Source of the DNA: Hydrangea macrophylla
Taxonomy: Eukaryota > Streptophyta > Magnoliopsida > Cornales > Hydrangeaceae
Reading direction: 5' to 3'
DNA: 64,000 nt
Assembly (NCBI GenBank): GCA_033977485.1
Contig: CM066993.1
Location: 32,404,501-32,468,500, forward strand
Part shown: in pieces, positions 1 to 11,308 of the stretch
Layout: every line of letters begins with the position of its first letter
Numbering within the stretch: position 1 is the stretch's first letter
Notes under the pieces: generated by a model
Seen by the model: only the letters and a program-made list of their open reading frames with translations
What the model was told of the DNA's origin: nothing
The model's database searches: none
Program-made: the position numbers and the translations under genes

Positions 1-870
1 ATCCTCGGGATAAAGCTCTTTCGGGATCATAAGCGAAAGATAATGGAATTATCTCAAGCTAGTCATATAGATAAGGTGCTGACTAGGTTTTTAATGGATA
101 ATTCGAAGAAAGATTTATTACATTTCAAGCATGGTTCAGTGTTCTCCAAGGACCAATGTCCTAAGACACAGGAGGAGAGGAATCGCATGGCAGGAGTTCC
201 CTATGCTTCGGCAGTGAGAAGTCTCATGTATGCGATGTTATGCACTAGACCAGATATCTGCTTTGCCATTAGCATGGTTAGCAAGTATCTGTCGAATCAA
301 GGTCCAAAGCACTAGATAACCATTAAGCACATTCTTAAGTATTTGAGAAGAACTAAAGATTACATGCTTATGTATGGCAGTAGTGAGTTAATTCCAGTAG
401 GATACACTGACTCTGACTTTAAGCCAGTTAAAGATTCGAGAAAGTTAACATCCGAACATCTCTTTACCTTGGGAGGTGGTACTGTTAGTTGGAGGCGCAT
501 TAAGCAGAAATGCATTGCAGACTCAAGTACAGAAGATGAGTATGTGGCTGCATGTGAAGCCACAAAAGAAGCTGTTTGGCTCAAGAAGTTCCTTATGGAG
601 CTCGAGGTGGTACCACCATCACTGTCACATATTACGCTATATTATGATAATAATGGGGCAGTGGCTCAGTCCAAGGAGACAAGGAACAGAAAGGAAAAGC
701 ACGTAGAGTGGAAATATCATCTAATTCGAGATATTGTTCAACGTGGAGATGTGATTGTCACCAAGATTGCCACCACTGACAATCTTGCAGATCTGTTTAC
801 AAATGCCTTGCCACAGAAGGTCTTTGATCGTCATCTAGATAATCTAGGTCTTAGATGTAGTCATGAATAG
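1..870 (+). pseudogene. Ty1/copia pol 3' end (RT C-terminus and RNase H), copia A
   Basis: One frame is open from the window edge to a stop at 868-870 apart from a TAG at 313-315, which replaces the tryptophan expected in the family's H-W-T motif. The N-terminal part carries the copia reverse transcriptase tail: LSQASHIDKVL, then SLMYAMLCTRPDICFAISMV. The rest is RNase H, with the acidic residues in GYTDSDF, STEDEYVAACEA and YYDNNGAVA visible, followed by KYHLIRDIVQRGDVIV and the conserved end of copia pol. RNase H removes the RNA strand during reverse transcription inside the virus-like particle. The product would end 21 bases before the 3' LTR, as expected for copia. The 5' part lies outside the window, so the full damage is unknown. 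Domain identity is clear from motifs; lack of function is inferred from the stop. Confidence 0.93.
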
Positions 871-880
871 TTATGAGTGC

Positions 881-891
881 AAGTGGGAGTT
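881..891 (+). other. Polypurine tract of copia A
   Basis: A purine-rich run (AAGTGGGAG plus TT) lies directly before the TGTTGGG start of the 3' LTR. The same context (GAGTGCAAGTGGGAGTT) precedes the 3' LTR of copia B at 11309, which supports it as the plus-strand primer site. Confidence 0.75.
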
Positions 892-2120
892 TGTTGGGTT
901 TGTACCCTCAAACCATTACTTTATGTATGAGACATTGACATTTTAATATATGGATATCAGCTTTACATTTTATTATCTATGTTTCTTTCATGAGATGATT
1001 GTTAATCCTTAAGTATCATAGTAAGTAATTCGTGTATGTATGAGATACATACAAGTGAAATACGAATTACTATCCTTTGATACTTGGAACTTGTCACAGT
1101 GGATGATGGGACTGTTGGGTTTGTGCCCTCAAACCATTACTTTATATAGGAGACATTGACATTTTCATACATGGATATCAGCTTTACATTTTGTTATGTA
1201 TGTTTCTTTCATGAGATGATTGTTATCCTTAAGTATCATAGTAAGTAATGCGTGTATGTATGAGATACATACAAGTGAGATACGAATTGCTATTTTTTTA
1301 CTTAGAACATGTCACAGTGGATGATGAGACTAGGATATCTCATCAGGTTTACACTGTAGCATGATTAACTACCATTGGATGAAGTGATTAATCTCAATCA
1401 CTAGAGTGTAACTCTTAGTTAATATGCTAGTGCTTATATTGCATTGACGGACCTGAGCTTTCCTATTGACACTCAAGGTTGTCAATCAGTCGATAGGAAC
1501 TCATAACTTGTGTAAGGTACGTGTTCTCAATCTTGAGACGATTATGAACACAGAATGTGGATATGACTGCTTTGACTTACCAATCAGTGAGGTCTATAGA
1601 AGATCAACACCTGGGTATCTTGGGTATGTCATATTCATAGGGTTGTGAACATATATTGTTAAGACAGAATCTACCCTCTGTTTCAGAGTAAGCATTCCCT
1701 TGAGAATGTCACCAAGTCGATTACTGAGTATTGCAGTTTTGTTGATAAGAGTTATCAACATGTTTGGTAATCATGAGAGGTGAATGGGACTCAAGGAATA
1801 CAAGAAGTAATCGATATTCAGGTTGGCAGTAACAGTTATCTGACTACCTGAATATGATTACGAATGTTGAAGGTAGAGGGACATTTGTACAACACACAAG
1901 TCTAGTTATCGCTTCGGATATGTTCTTTTGCTTTGGAGTTCAGTTATCGTTTTATAGTGGAGTAAACGTTAACTAACCAGTTAGTTAGTTTGCTGATCAA
2001 AGAGTTTGGTCACGGTAATTAACAAACTGGTCTGAGCCAACAATAAAGAGCCTACGAGGTCCCACTCTTAGCTCCGCCAGGATACTTGGAAAGACACATG
2101 AGGAAGTTGTCAAGACAAGT

Positions 2121-2231
2121 TTGATCGATTGAAGTATGTTCGATCGATTGAAGTTTTGGCAGTCACGATCGATCGAGAATGGTTCGATCGATCTAAGGTT
2201 CGATGGATCGAAGATCTTCAATCGCTCGAAG
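2121..2231 (+). repeat. TCGATCGA palindrome cluster in LTR U3
   Basis: About six copies of TTCGATCGATYGAA-like palindromes, some with point changes, lie end to end with short spacers and stop about 20 bases before the TATA box at 2253. The same arrangement recurs in the copia LTRs at 5929, 12324 and 16008. Confidence 0.85.
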
Positions 2232-2252
2232 TCTAGGTCGGTTCTGGGAATC

Positions 2253-2260
2253 TATAAATA
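2253..2260 (+). promoter_or_regulatory. TATA box of the solo copia LTR
   Basis: TATAAATA in the context GGGAATCTATAAATAGGG, conserved in all complete copia A/B LTRs here. It places the U3/R border about 30 bases downstream and leaves a short R-U5 of roughly 300 bases. Confidence 0.75.
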
Positions 2261-2951
2261 GGGCAGCTGCGTCCTGGAAAAGAAGTTCGTCGTTTTGAAC
2301 GTCAGAAGCTGCAGAAACTGTTTTAGAGCACCAAACCTTCTCCTTCCTCTCCATTAGGATTCCCACCAACCCTAGTCCTTCCTGCGAGCATCCATAGGAG
2401 TCATAAGAGTGAAGGCCATCTAGTGGAAGCTGCTGGAAGTTATAGAAAATCAGAATTGGGTTCAAGACACTAAGGTATAACTCTTGTCCCCTCTTGTGCG
2501 CATCTATGGAATTAACGAGTAGTAAATCCTGGGTTGCCATTAAGTTTTTATAACTTGACTTTTACGCTGCGTGTTTAAACTTTAAAATTAAACCGGTTTT
2601 TCCATTAGGGACTGGATACCTCATCAGGTTTACACTATAGCATAATCAACTACCATTGGAATGAGTGATGAATCTCAATCACTGGAGTATGACTCTTAGT
2701 TAATATGCTAGTGCTTATAGTGCATTGACGGACCTGAAATTTCCTATTGACACTTAATGCTATCAACAGTCGATAGTAACTCATAACTTGTATAAGTTAT
2801 GTGCTCTCAATCTTGAGACGATTATGGACACAGACTGTTGATATGACTGCTTTGACTTACCAATTAGTGATGTTTATAGAAGATCAACACTTGGGTATCT
2901 TAGGTATGTCATGTTCACAGGGTTGTGAACATATATTGTCAAGAAAGGATC

Positions 2952-3568
2952 TGATACGCCCAGAGATATTCTGCTACAAGTCATACCTCCACGTCAACAG
3001 CAAAGGACCTGGATTATCCAGAAAGTGAGCTGGTAGCCCACCGATCCCGAGGACTTTCGAGGGCAAACGCTCGGTATGCTCGCACAGCTCAGGCATGTGG
3101 TGCAGCAGCTCTCCACAAGGTGCAGTTTGACAGACCAGTAGCTCAGCATTTTCCAAAATCAGTCAGAAGACTAATAGAAAAGTGAAAATAGTTTCCTAAG
3201 CCATTTAGGAAACCTCCCATGATTTGTGCTATCAACTTGTAATTAGATTAGGCTTCCTTATCTAATTAGTTGCCTAATGCGGGTGGCTCTTGTACCTATA
3301 ACAGGGGCCACTCACCCCCATTAGAGGGGATCACGTTCTTAACTTAAAGAATAGCATATACACTCATATGATACGCATCCACCCGGCCGATATTACTGGT
3401 GGTGCCGCCCAATTGTTGGCTCATTAGGCCCGCCGGTGATCTGCTAGTGAAGCGTACTGACGCACCTGTGGATGTAGGTCACCTTATTAACGGGGCCGAA
3501 CCACATACAATTGATTATGTCACCATATCTCTCTTCCTAATCTCTCTTACCAATTTTTGGCATCATCA
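2952..3568 (+). mobile_element. 5' LTR of a Tat-type Ty3/gypsy element
   Basis: The sequence changes at 2952 from copia LTR to TGATACGCCCAGAG and runs to CATCATCA, three bases before a primer-binding-like TTTGGCGCTGTCTATGGG. Termini are TG and CA. Base composition is richer in G+C than the neighbours. The downstream gag has Tat-lineage motifs. No matching 3' LTR or target duplication is found in the window, so the element is partial. The left edge is set by the break in the copia LTR. Confidence 0.7.
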
Positions 3569-3571
3569 GTT

Positions 3572-3587
3572 TGGCGCTGTCTATGGG
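3572..3587 (+). other. Primer-binding site of the Tat element
   Basis: TGGCGCTGTCTATGGG lies three bases after the LTR end. This is the position of a minus-strand primer site and resembles the TGGCGCCGTCTGTGGG commonly seen in plant Tat elements. Confidence 0.65.
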
Positions 3588-3630
3588 AAAATGACAAGTT
3601 CCTCATCAACAAAATCCTTGACTGATTAAC

Positions 3631-4907
3631 ATGCCACCAAAGACGAGTAAGAAAAACATTGCTCCGCGGTTAGTCAAGAGAACTTGCAACTCGAGCCGCA
3701 GGCTGCCTCCATAACCTCCGAGCAGATGACAGCGACACTCGCGCAACTCCTGGAAGGCCAATGGCAAACCCAGCAGCAAATCGAAGCACTGTTGGCCTTG
3801 TAGAAGAAGCGCCCTCAATCAGAGAATCAGACTGGGAAGTGTGTCCCTGACTGGGAGCCCGAAAGAGTCCGGAACCATACCTACTCCGCACCGATATCCC
3901 CGTCGGATTGGAAACACGCCCAAGATGGTGATCATAGCAGAGCGCCGAGGCGCCCTAGGCGGCGAGCTCATACCAATCCTCGTCGGGTGGAAGATGCCAG
4001 AGACATCATCAACAGGCGCCGCGCCACCAGGGGGGAGGGATCAGGGCCAAAGCCCCGAGAATCAGCCAAAGACCCTCCAGCCCGGAGCCTGGGAGATCTT
4101 AGGCATATGATTACCCAGAGCCGAAGCCGGGTTCTATCCCCAAGGTCAACACACTTCGAAGAGGAAGCCTCATCGTCTGATCTGACTTACCGCTCGGACA
4201 TTGATAGGAAGACCGAGCGGGAAGACGTGAATGCTCAAATCCAGGGTTTGCAAAAATAGATCGAGCAATTGAGCCATAAGCATCGTCCTAAGCATACCAA
4301 CACGGAGATTGAGTTGCCCTATACCGCTCGGATCACCGGATTCCCCATCCCGGGGATGTTTAAGCCACCGCATCTCAGTTCTTATGACGGGATAAGGAGC
4401 CTAGTGGATCACATTCACACCTATAGGGCCCAGATGGCGTTGGCCACCACTGTCAACGAATTGCTGTGCCTGGCCTTCCCCAGCACTCTCAAGGGGCCAG
4501 CCGTGCAGTGGTGCCACGCCCTTAAGCCTTGAACGGATGACTTCAAGACGCTGAGCAAGATGTTCATTAGCAGTTCATAGGGATGCTTAACCAGTCACAA
4601 CTAGACACTCAGCTATTGACTTTCAAGCAATGCAAGGGCGAATCCCTAAGGGAGTATGTGGATTGCTTCAATCAGGAGAGGCTCCAGATCCACAATTTGA
4701 ACGAAATAGCAGCCATCATGGCTTTCTGCTCGGGGGTTCAACACACCAAGGTTGCTACATAATTCCATTGAGACTGACCGACAACCCTGGTGGAGCTCTC
4801 AGAGAGGTTCAAAAAATATATAGACATAAAAGAATTCCTGAAGTCCAAACGCTCTGGATTCGCAGGAGATGAGTCCCCGAAGGCCAAGCAAAGGCGTGAG
4901 GGCTCTG
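3631..4907 (+). pseudogene. Tat-type gypsy gag, broken (5' part)
   Basis: Gag-like protein in pieces across frames. It starts around an ATG at 3631 (MPPKTSKKN). From 3987 a long stretch reads through RDIINRRRATRGEG, a TAG at 4257-4259, then IELPYTARITGFPIPGMFKPPHL, YDGIRSLVDHIHTYRAQM and STLKGPAVQWCHAL. The last three are the core signature of plant Tat Gag (capsid domain). After a TGA at 4530-4532 the reading continues with several stops and shifts to RRPSKGVRALRS, where copia B is inserted. Gag would form the virus-like particle. The gene continues at 12827 after the insertion. Assignment to Tat is by motif recognition; the exact sub-lineage is not determined. Confidence 0.82.
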
Positions 4908-5928
4908 AGAAGTGTTGGGAATATGCCCTCAAACCAGTTAGATGGATAATGGAATATCAAAATGCATTTACGCATGTTAGTTCATGAGATGAATATTAGA
5001 CTGAAATCCTTAAACAACATTACATGTGGTTCATTTGTGTATGCGATTACACATGTGAGATATGAATCACAAATCCTTGTTGTTTCAAATAAGTCACAGT
5101 GGATGATAAGTCTGGATAACTTATCAGGTATACACTGTAGCATGATTAACGTCTACGGGGTAGAATGATGAATCTCATTCATAAGAGTCTTTGACTCTTG
5201 GTTAGTATGCTAGTGCACTCGGTGCATTGACGGACCTGAGTTAAACCTATTGACACCTAAACGCTGTCACCGTCAATAGGAACTTAAAACTTGTATAGGG
5301 ATACATGTCCTTAATCCTGAGATAGTTATGAACGCAAGTTGTATGCTTGATTGCTTTGACTTACCAATCAGTGAGGTCTTGCAAGATCAACACCTGGGTA
5401 TCTTAGGTAAATCAGGTATACAATGTTACGAACATATATTATCAAGATGGAATTCTACCCTCTTCTATAAAACGAAGAGTAAGTATTCCCTCGAGAATGT
5501 CACTAGGAGTGATTACTAAGAGCTGGCCAGCCTTGTCAACAAAGTGTTATTGTTGAAATGTTTAGTAATCCAAGCGTAGTGAATGATACTTGAGGAATAT
5601 AAGATGTACTATCTATTGGGTCGACAGTATCTTTACACATACATCCCAATGATAGATACTAATACTGCCTGGTAGAGGGACATCCGTATCATATTATACA
5701 AGTCTAGCAATCACTTATGTATGTGTGATTATGTTCTTATGCACTGGAGTGCAATTATCATTTTATAGTGGCATTAATGATAATTGATTAATTATTGATT
5801 CCTTAGTCAAGAGTACTGACTAGATGGAATAATAATTAATCGAAGCCAGTAATTAAGAACCTAGGAGGTCCCACTCTTAGCTCCGCCAGAATGCTTGGAA
5901 AGGCAATTGAGGATGCTGTCAAGACTGG

Positions 5929-6005
5929 TTCGATCGATCGAAGTTGTTTCGATCGATTGAAGTCTAGACAGGTTCGATCGATCGAAGTTACTTCGATCGA
6001 TTGAA
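5929..6005 (+). repeat. TCGATCGA palindrome cluster, copia B 5' LTR
   Basis: Four TTCGATCGATYGAA-type palindromes separated by about 6 to 15 bases, ending about 23 bases before the TATA box. Confidence 0.85.
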
Positions 6006-6027
6006 AGTAAGGTCGGTTCTGGGAATC

Positions 6028-6035
6028 TATAAATA
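6028..6035 (+). promoter_or_regulatory. TATA box, copia B 5' LTR
   Basis: TATAAATA in the same GGGAATCTATAAATAGGG context as its relatives. It would drive the genomic RNA of copia B. Confidence 0.75.
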
Positions 6036-6392
6036 GGGCAGCTGCGTTCTGGGAAAGAAGTTCGTCGTTTTAACGTCCCTAAGCTGCTGAAACTGTTTTA
6101 GGGTTCCCAAACCTTCTTCATCCTCTCCATTAGAGATCCCACCATCTCTAGCCTCTCTGGGAATCGTTCGAGGAGACATAAGAGTGAAGATCACCTAGAG
6201 GTTGCTGCTAGACATTGCTAAAGGAAGCCATATTCAGAATTGGGTTCAAGACCTAAGGTATATTATTCTTGAACCCTTGTACACATCTAAGGAGTTGACG
6301 AGTAGTAGATCCAAGGATACCAAAAATTTTTATAACTGGACTTTTTCCGCTGCGCGTTTAAACTTTGATTCAAACCGTTTTTTACCAATAAT

Positions 6393-6404
6393 TGGTATCC
6401 GAGC
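6393..6404 (+). other. Primer-binding site of copia B (tRNA-Met)
   Basis: TGGTATCCGAGC lies two bases after the 5' LTR. It differs at one base from the canonical initiator tRNA-Met site TGGTATCAGAGC. Confidence 0.85.
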
Positions 6405-6557
6405 CACGCTCATTTGGATCTTTAGATGTGTTTTTGGAACACTAGTTTTGATTTGCATGTTGATTTTAGAACTGTTTTCAAAACTGCATCATCACAGATC
6501 TGTTTCTGCAGCGTTATCACAGCAGGATACAAATCTGTGATTGCATAGGATGCAAGG

Positions 6558-6893
6558 CGGGTTCGATCGATCGAAGTAGTCTCGATCGATCGAACATCCT
6601 CTGTACTCAAGCGATCTAATGGGTTTCGATCGATCGAACGTTTCAGATGTTCAATCGATCGAATGTAGTTCGATCGATCGAGAGAGACTCTTTGTCAGGT
6701 TCTCTGTTTCACAGTGTTAAAGTTTTTTTAAAAAAAAAAAAAATTAAATACTTTAATTTTAAAATATTCTGTAAATTTTTCAAATCACTGTGTGAAACAG
6801 AATGTTCGAGCGATCGAATAGTGTTCAATCGATCGAAGGTTCGAGCGATCGAACGGTCGTCGAGCGATCGAACGGTCATCGATCGATCGAACT
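6558..6893 (+). repeat. Second TCGATCGA palindrome cluster, in the copia B leader
   Basis: About ten palindromes of the type TTCGATCGATCGAA or TTCGAGCGATCGAA lie in two groups (6558-6685 and 6805-6893) around an A-rich tract. They would be transcribed, because they lie downstream of the primer site. Confidence 0.85.
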
Positions 6894-8219
6894 GTGACAG
6901 AGAGGTATGATGTTGTTTGAAGTTCTAAAACAGTATGTAAAGTGTTTATATATTGTGTGAATCAATTAGGGGTTCCAATAGTTACGTATAATTATTATAT
7001 ATGTGTGGATGTGCATACGACTAACCCTTTTGCAGCAAGTTAGTCACTATCTCCCGTGGCACCAAGTTTTCTAAATTTTTGTGTTTAAATTTTTTGAGAT
7101 TGGTGAATGATGTATTTAATTATTGGTTTGGATTTAAGGCTTATGTAAAGGGCGCTGCGACTTCAATCCTATGAAAAGGAAAGTCGCACCGGTTTCCCTA
7201 GCCTTTTATTTTATTGTTGTTTCTATTTCTAGATAAATTGTAAGCTTCGAGAGAAGTATAGGACCAATGTAATAGAATTAGAAAATCCATGAAGATGGAG
7301 GAGCAAGCCGTTGTCCATGAAGATGGAGTCGGAGGCAATCAAACCAAGAAGGAGGTTCTATGGAGATAGTGCCATGGGAGATAGAGGCATTGTTTGAATG
7401 CCTATATTTCATTTTAGTTTTTTGTTTTAAGTGCTTGGTTTGTGATTGGCATATAATACATTGTTGCAACCACGTTAAACAAGTTTTCTAAAATAAAATT
7501 CAAAAACCTTTTTCAACACATTAGTAAACACTGGATGTTTATGGGTAATGTGAAGAAATTTTTTTTTAAAAAATTCCTATTAGTTCATTGTAAGTATGAG
7601 AAATACTCTGTGTCACTCATTTATGAGTGATCATTCCATACGGAGGGTATATCTTATTGATTACTAGATATGAACTTCTTATAAAATCTAGTGGGAGAGG
7701 GACTTAGTTTTATAACTCCCACGGTCTTCCATAAATGGTTCATTGTAAGGTGGATAGTATATTCTGTGTCACCCAGCCATGGGTGATCATTCCATACGGA
7801 GGATAGACTATTCATTGGTTACTATATATGAACTTCCTTAGGATAGAATCAATGAGACGCGTTAAAGGGTGACCACTACACTAAGGCACTACTTGAGGCG
7901 GTTGTCATCGGATTCTAGTTAATGGTGAACACTAGCTAAGCTATGGGTAAGGGATTCCACACGGAGCATTATCCAGAAACTTAGAGACCAAAAGTTCAGG
8001 AGTCATGAATTGTTTTGTAAGAGTTGCATGATATTCATGATGGGTTTCCCAATCAAGCTATGAGGTTATGATCGCCACACGGAGACTTAATTTCATAGGC
8101 TTGACATCCTGAAGACAATTAATGAGTTGGTTAAGGGAATTCCAATGTATCATATAAATTGTCATATTTATGATTTCCATAATGTAACTCTGTTATATTA
8201 TTTGTATTTCAGATTCATT

Positions 8220-9061
8220 ATGTCTAGCCCACTTGCTATAACCATGATCCAGAATAAGCTAATTGGAAACAACTACGTTGAATGGAAACTAGAACTGGAT
8301 GAATTATTAACTGCTAATGGATGTAAATACGTTCTTACCATTCCCTGTCCACCTATTCCATGTCATGACACCCCAACTGATCTTGCGGATCAATATTGGC
8401 AATGGATAAGATTTGATGGTATAGCTCGCTCTAGCATGTTAGACTCTTTGTCTGATGTGTTGAAGCAGCAACATCAACCTCTGAACACTGCCTGTGCTAT
8501 AATATTGAACCTTGAGGAGATGTTTGGGGAACTGAGCCGAACTGCAAGGCTTAGAGCCTTGGAGTTAGTCATGGACACCAGAATGTTGGAATGAACTTCT
8601 ATAAGAGAGCATGTTTTTAAAATGATTACTTATTTCAAAGTAATGGAAGTTCTAGGTTCCGACATTGATGGTGAGACTCAAATTGACATAATCTTGCATT
8701 CGTTGCCTTCATCATTCACTGAATTTAAAAAGGTTTTAAAATAAGTAAAATAGTTTTTTTAACAAGTGAATTGATGAGCTCTCTTAAGGCAACGATGGAT
8801 ATAGTCAAAGAGGAGTCAAATGTTCAGAACATTGGAATGGCTTCATCTTCTGGAACTAAGCCTAAGGGCACATGTTTAGAGAAGGAAAAGCAAGGCTCAA
8901 GGATAGGTGAGCCTAACCCAACTATTGGGAAGAAGGCAAGACTTGGAAAGGGAAAGGCTGGTGCTATACCGAAAGGAAAGTATTTCCATTATGGCGTGAG
9001 AGGGCATTGGAAAAGGAACTGTGTGGGATACTTGACTGTCAAAAGGCAAGGTATGATCTAA
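8220..9061 (+). pseudogene. Copia B gag
   Basis: Starts at ATG 8220 (MSSPLAITMIQNKLIGNNYVEW), a typical copia Gag opening; an upstream in-frame ATG at 8127 is less likely. It reads 124 codons to a TGA at 8592, continues in frame through REHVFKMITYFKVME, DIDGETQIDIILHSLPSSF, meets more stops near 8740-8760, and resumes in another frame as LMSSLKATMDIVKEES. The zinc knuckle reads YFHYGVRGHWKRNC: the first two cysteines of CX2CX4HX4C have become tyrosine. It ends at a TAA near 9061. Gag would form the particle shell and bind RNA. The same protein family occurs on the minus strand at 21440-21778 and 57030-57185. Confidence 0.85.
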
Positions 9062-9449
9062 TCACTAGTTTTTGAAGTAAGTTGAAAAACTGATACTTCA
9101 AACACTTGGGGCACTGATTCTAATTTTTTGATTATATCTGTAATTGTTGCAGAGGATTGAAAAAATAAGAATGTGAAGAGATTTGAAGATCTTGATTGCT
9201 TTTGGGATCTAATGCAAGAGTTGCTATTAGATTAGTAGTTTTATATTGTAATGAAACTTATGGAGTTATTAGATGGATTTCAGTTTTGAATTAATTTATC
9301 CTTTTGATTTTGGTACTGAAATTGTTGATTAAAAGAAAGTGTTCTTTTAATGTGATCTAATAACTTGTCAAGCAAGTATCTCACCGATTTACTCTTGTTT
9401 CTCATATATTATCCAATGTAGTATTTAAATAACTCATGGGTATTTTACT

Positions 9450-11290
9450 GTCTAAAAGGATAGCACCTTCAACTAATTCTATAAATCCTTTGGTTTAGAG
9501 GTCAGATCATATTAATCTAAATAGGATAAATAGGAAGTAGAGGATTGGATCCTAGACTTTTTTTTTGGTTGCTAAGACCACTGCCTATTTGTCAATCCTA
9601 TTTAGAGGGTAATGTGATCATGTGATTTTTCTTTTTGAAATATCACACGACCAAGGAATTAATAGAATTAGGGCATACTCACATATGCAGGCCAATAAAC
9701 ATTAGAGTTGTAAAGTGGTTTTGGCTGCTCCAGATACTGATATAGATTTACTTATTGCACCTACATCCTCAATTTTGAAGAAATTCAAAAGTTTTGGAAT
9801 GAAGAGTAATTGGTAAAAGAATATCGTTGCCTTTTAATTGATCAAAATGGTGAGTATCTGTCTAATGTATTTATTGTCCAAAGGAGATAAGAATGAGATT
9901 CTTTCTCGACAGTCTACACCTAGTGCGCCTCCACAGGATGGTGTAGCAGGTAGAAGGAACTATCTTCTTTTAGATATGACTGGGTCATGGGATGAGTTAT
10001 TTAGAGTTACTACTATTCCTTGTTTTTCACGATGGAACTACAATGTATATACTGGATCTTATTCAAAAGCAAATCTTTTCGATAGACATCCCCAAAGTTG
10101 TGAAAAGAATGTGACTTCTTTCTCATGGTAACTTTGGATAAAGACGTCTAGCACTTTGGTGTAAAGAAATGATGAGCCTTTTGAATCTAGATTAGAAGTA
10201 TAATACTTTTGTAGTGTTTCCAGAGAAAACAAAAGTTGGTTGGAGACCAAATTTTGCAAAGGAAAGATAATATAAAAGAGTAAAGTTATTTATATCTTAA
10301 AGCAATCTATAAATCATCAGGAACTAAAATCTACTACCTCTTCATCCGTTCCAACATTGGTGCTTCATTGTAGTGGGAGAATTCTCAACGTTGTTGAAAT
10401 CCCCTGGTACAATAAAGTTTTGTGATAAGGAAGCTCTGGTATATGATTTGCATAAGTCTACGGACTAAAGCAATCATCTAGAGATAAGCACATCTGTTTT
10501 GACTTGTTGGTCAAAATACTTTGGATTTCTCTGAAGTGTGGATATGGCTTAACTGGATGAAAGGATCCTTGCACTAAGGAAGTGTGGTGGTGATTATGGT
10601 TCCCCACAATGATAACACCTTTATCATTATGAGATGTCAAAGTAGTGTTATCAATGGTTGAGGTTAAGTTTCTTCAGTATATTTGATATTTATGATCTCG
10701 GTGAGGCGAGCAATAATCTTTGGATTATGCTCATTCAAGATCGGGAAGTTAAGGTAATGAGATTATCTCAAACTTCTATATCATAAAGTTATTGGCAAGA
10801 TTCAACGTAGAACATTTCGATAAAGGTTATTCACCTTTTGAACATAACCTATTGCTCTTTCAAGACTTGTAATCTTATGATGCAAGATGAAAGAGGTCGC
10901 ATGAAAGGTATATCATAAGCCTAGGCTGTTAAACCTTGTATGTGATGTTAGGTATGGGATATCTGTTAAACCGTCGAGGTTGTTCACAGATATCAGTCCA
11001 AATGGAAGTTCAGTTCACTGAACTATCATAAAGCACATATTCTCTAGGGCTTGAGATAGAACTAGTAGATATATGCTAGATGATGTTATTTTGGACTATG
11101 TTCGAATTAGCTTTACTGGATACATGTTTGGTGACGTCTTTTTGTCTAGGGATATAGTATAACATGGAGATGTTCTACTATGGATTGTTTCAGTCGATGA
11201 TCATCAGTCCCTATGCAAAACCTTACGGGTTAAGGATTTTGACAAATCACGTAAACAATGTTGGTGTTTGTTTGTAACACTATATGGTTA
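9450..11290 (+). pseudogene. Copia B pol, heavily decayed
   Basis: No long frame survives, but pol landmarks occur in the right order. DHINLNRINRK near 9510 is the GAG-pre-integrase region. Residues resembling the PQQNGVAERRNRTLLDM integrase motif occur near 9925-9985. VYGLKQSS near 10455 is an RT motif. MRLSQTS near 10755 and TDISPNG followed by TIIKHIF near 10990 belong to the RT/RNase H connection. HGDVLLWIVSVDD near 11165 and KDFDKS belong to the RNase H end. Frames change many times and stops are frequent. The YVDD catalytic box cannot be recognised. These matches are from memory of copia proteins, so individual borders are approximate. Confidence 0.65.
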
Positions 11291-11295
11291 TGAGT

Positions 11296-11308
11296 GCAAG
11301 TGGGAGTT
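11296..11308 (+). other. Polypurine tract of copia B
   Basis: GCAAGTGGGAGTT directly before the 3' LTR, the same as at copia A. Confidence 0.75.

Larger units (their letters stand above)
1113..2607 (+). mobile_element. Solo copia LTR nested in the copia A LTR
   Basis: A 1,495-bp LTR starts TGTTGGGTTTG and ends TTTTCCATTA (a relative ends TTTTCCTTCA). It is flanked by the perfect 5-bp duplication GGGAC at 1108-1112 and 2608-2612, and the interrupted LTR reads on afterwards. There is no internal region, so this is a solo LTR left by LTR-LTR recombination. It contains a TATA box and a palindrome cluster just upstream of it. ORFs within it are chance. Confidence 0.93.
892..2951 (+). mobile_element. 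Copia A 3' LTR, interrupted and truncated
   Basis: The LTR starts TGTTGGGTTTG at 892 just after the polypurine tract. It is present as two pieces, 892-1112 and 2613-2951, separated by a solo LTR of the same family. The right piece resumes with TGGATACCTCATCAGG exactly where the left piece stops. It ends at 2951, where a Tat LTR begins, so the promoter half of this LTR is missing. Comparison with the complete relatives at 1113-2607 and 14996-16529 shows about 950 bases are lost. Confidence 0.85.
4913..6390 (+). mobile_element. Copia B 5' LTR
   Basis: A 1,478-bp direct repeat of 11309-12821. It runs from TGTTGGGAATATGCCC to TTTACCAATA and carries a TATA box at 6028. It is shorter than the 3' copy mainly because it has fewer TCGATCGA palindromes. 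Confidence 0.93.
6391..8219 (+). other. Copia B leader between LTR and gag
   Basis: An unusually long leader of about 1.8 kb with no coding region I can support. It opens with the primer site and carries a second palindrome cluster at 6558-6893. Between about 7585 and 8110 it has two clear and two weaker imperfect copies of a block with the motif TCATTCCATACGGAGG. The rest looks unremarkable and AT-rich. Confidence 0.7.

Noticed and set aside
1113..1340. Tandem duplication of the copia LTR start
   Set aside because: A 5-bp target duplication GGGAC and resumption of the outer LTR at 2613 show it is a nested insertion.
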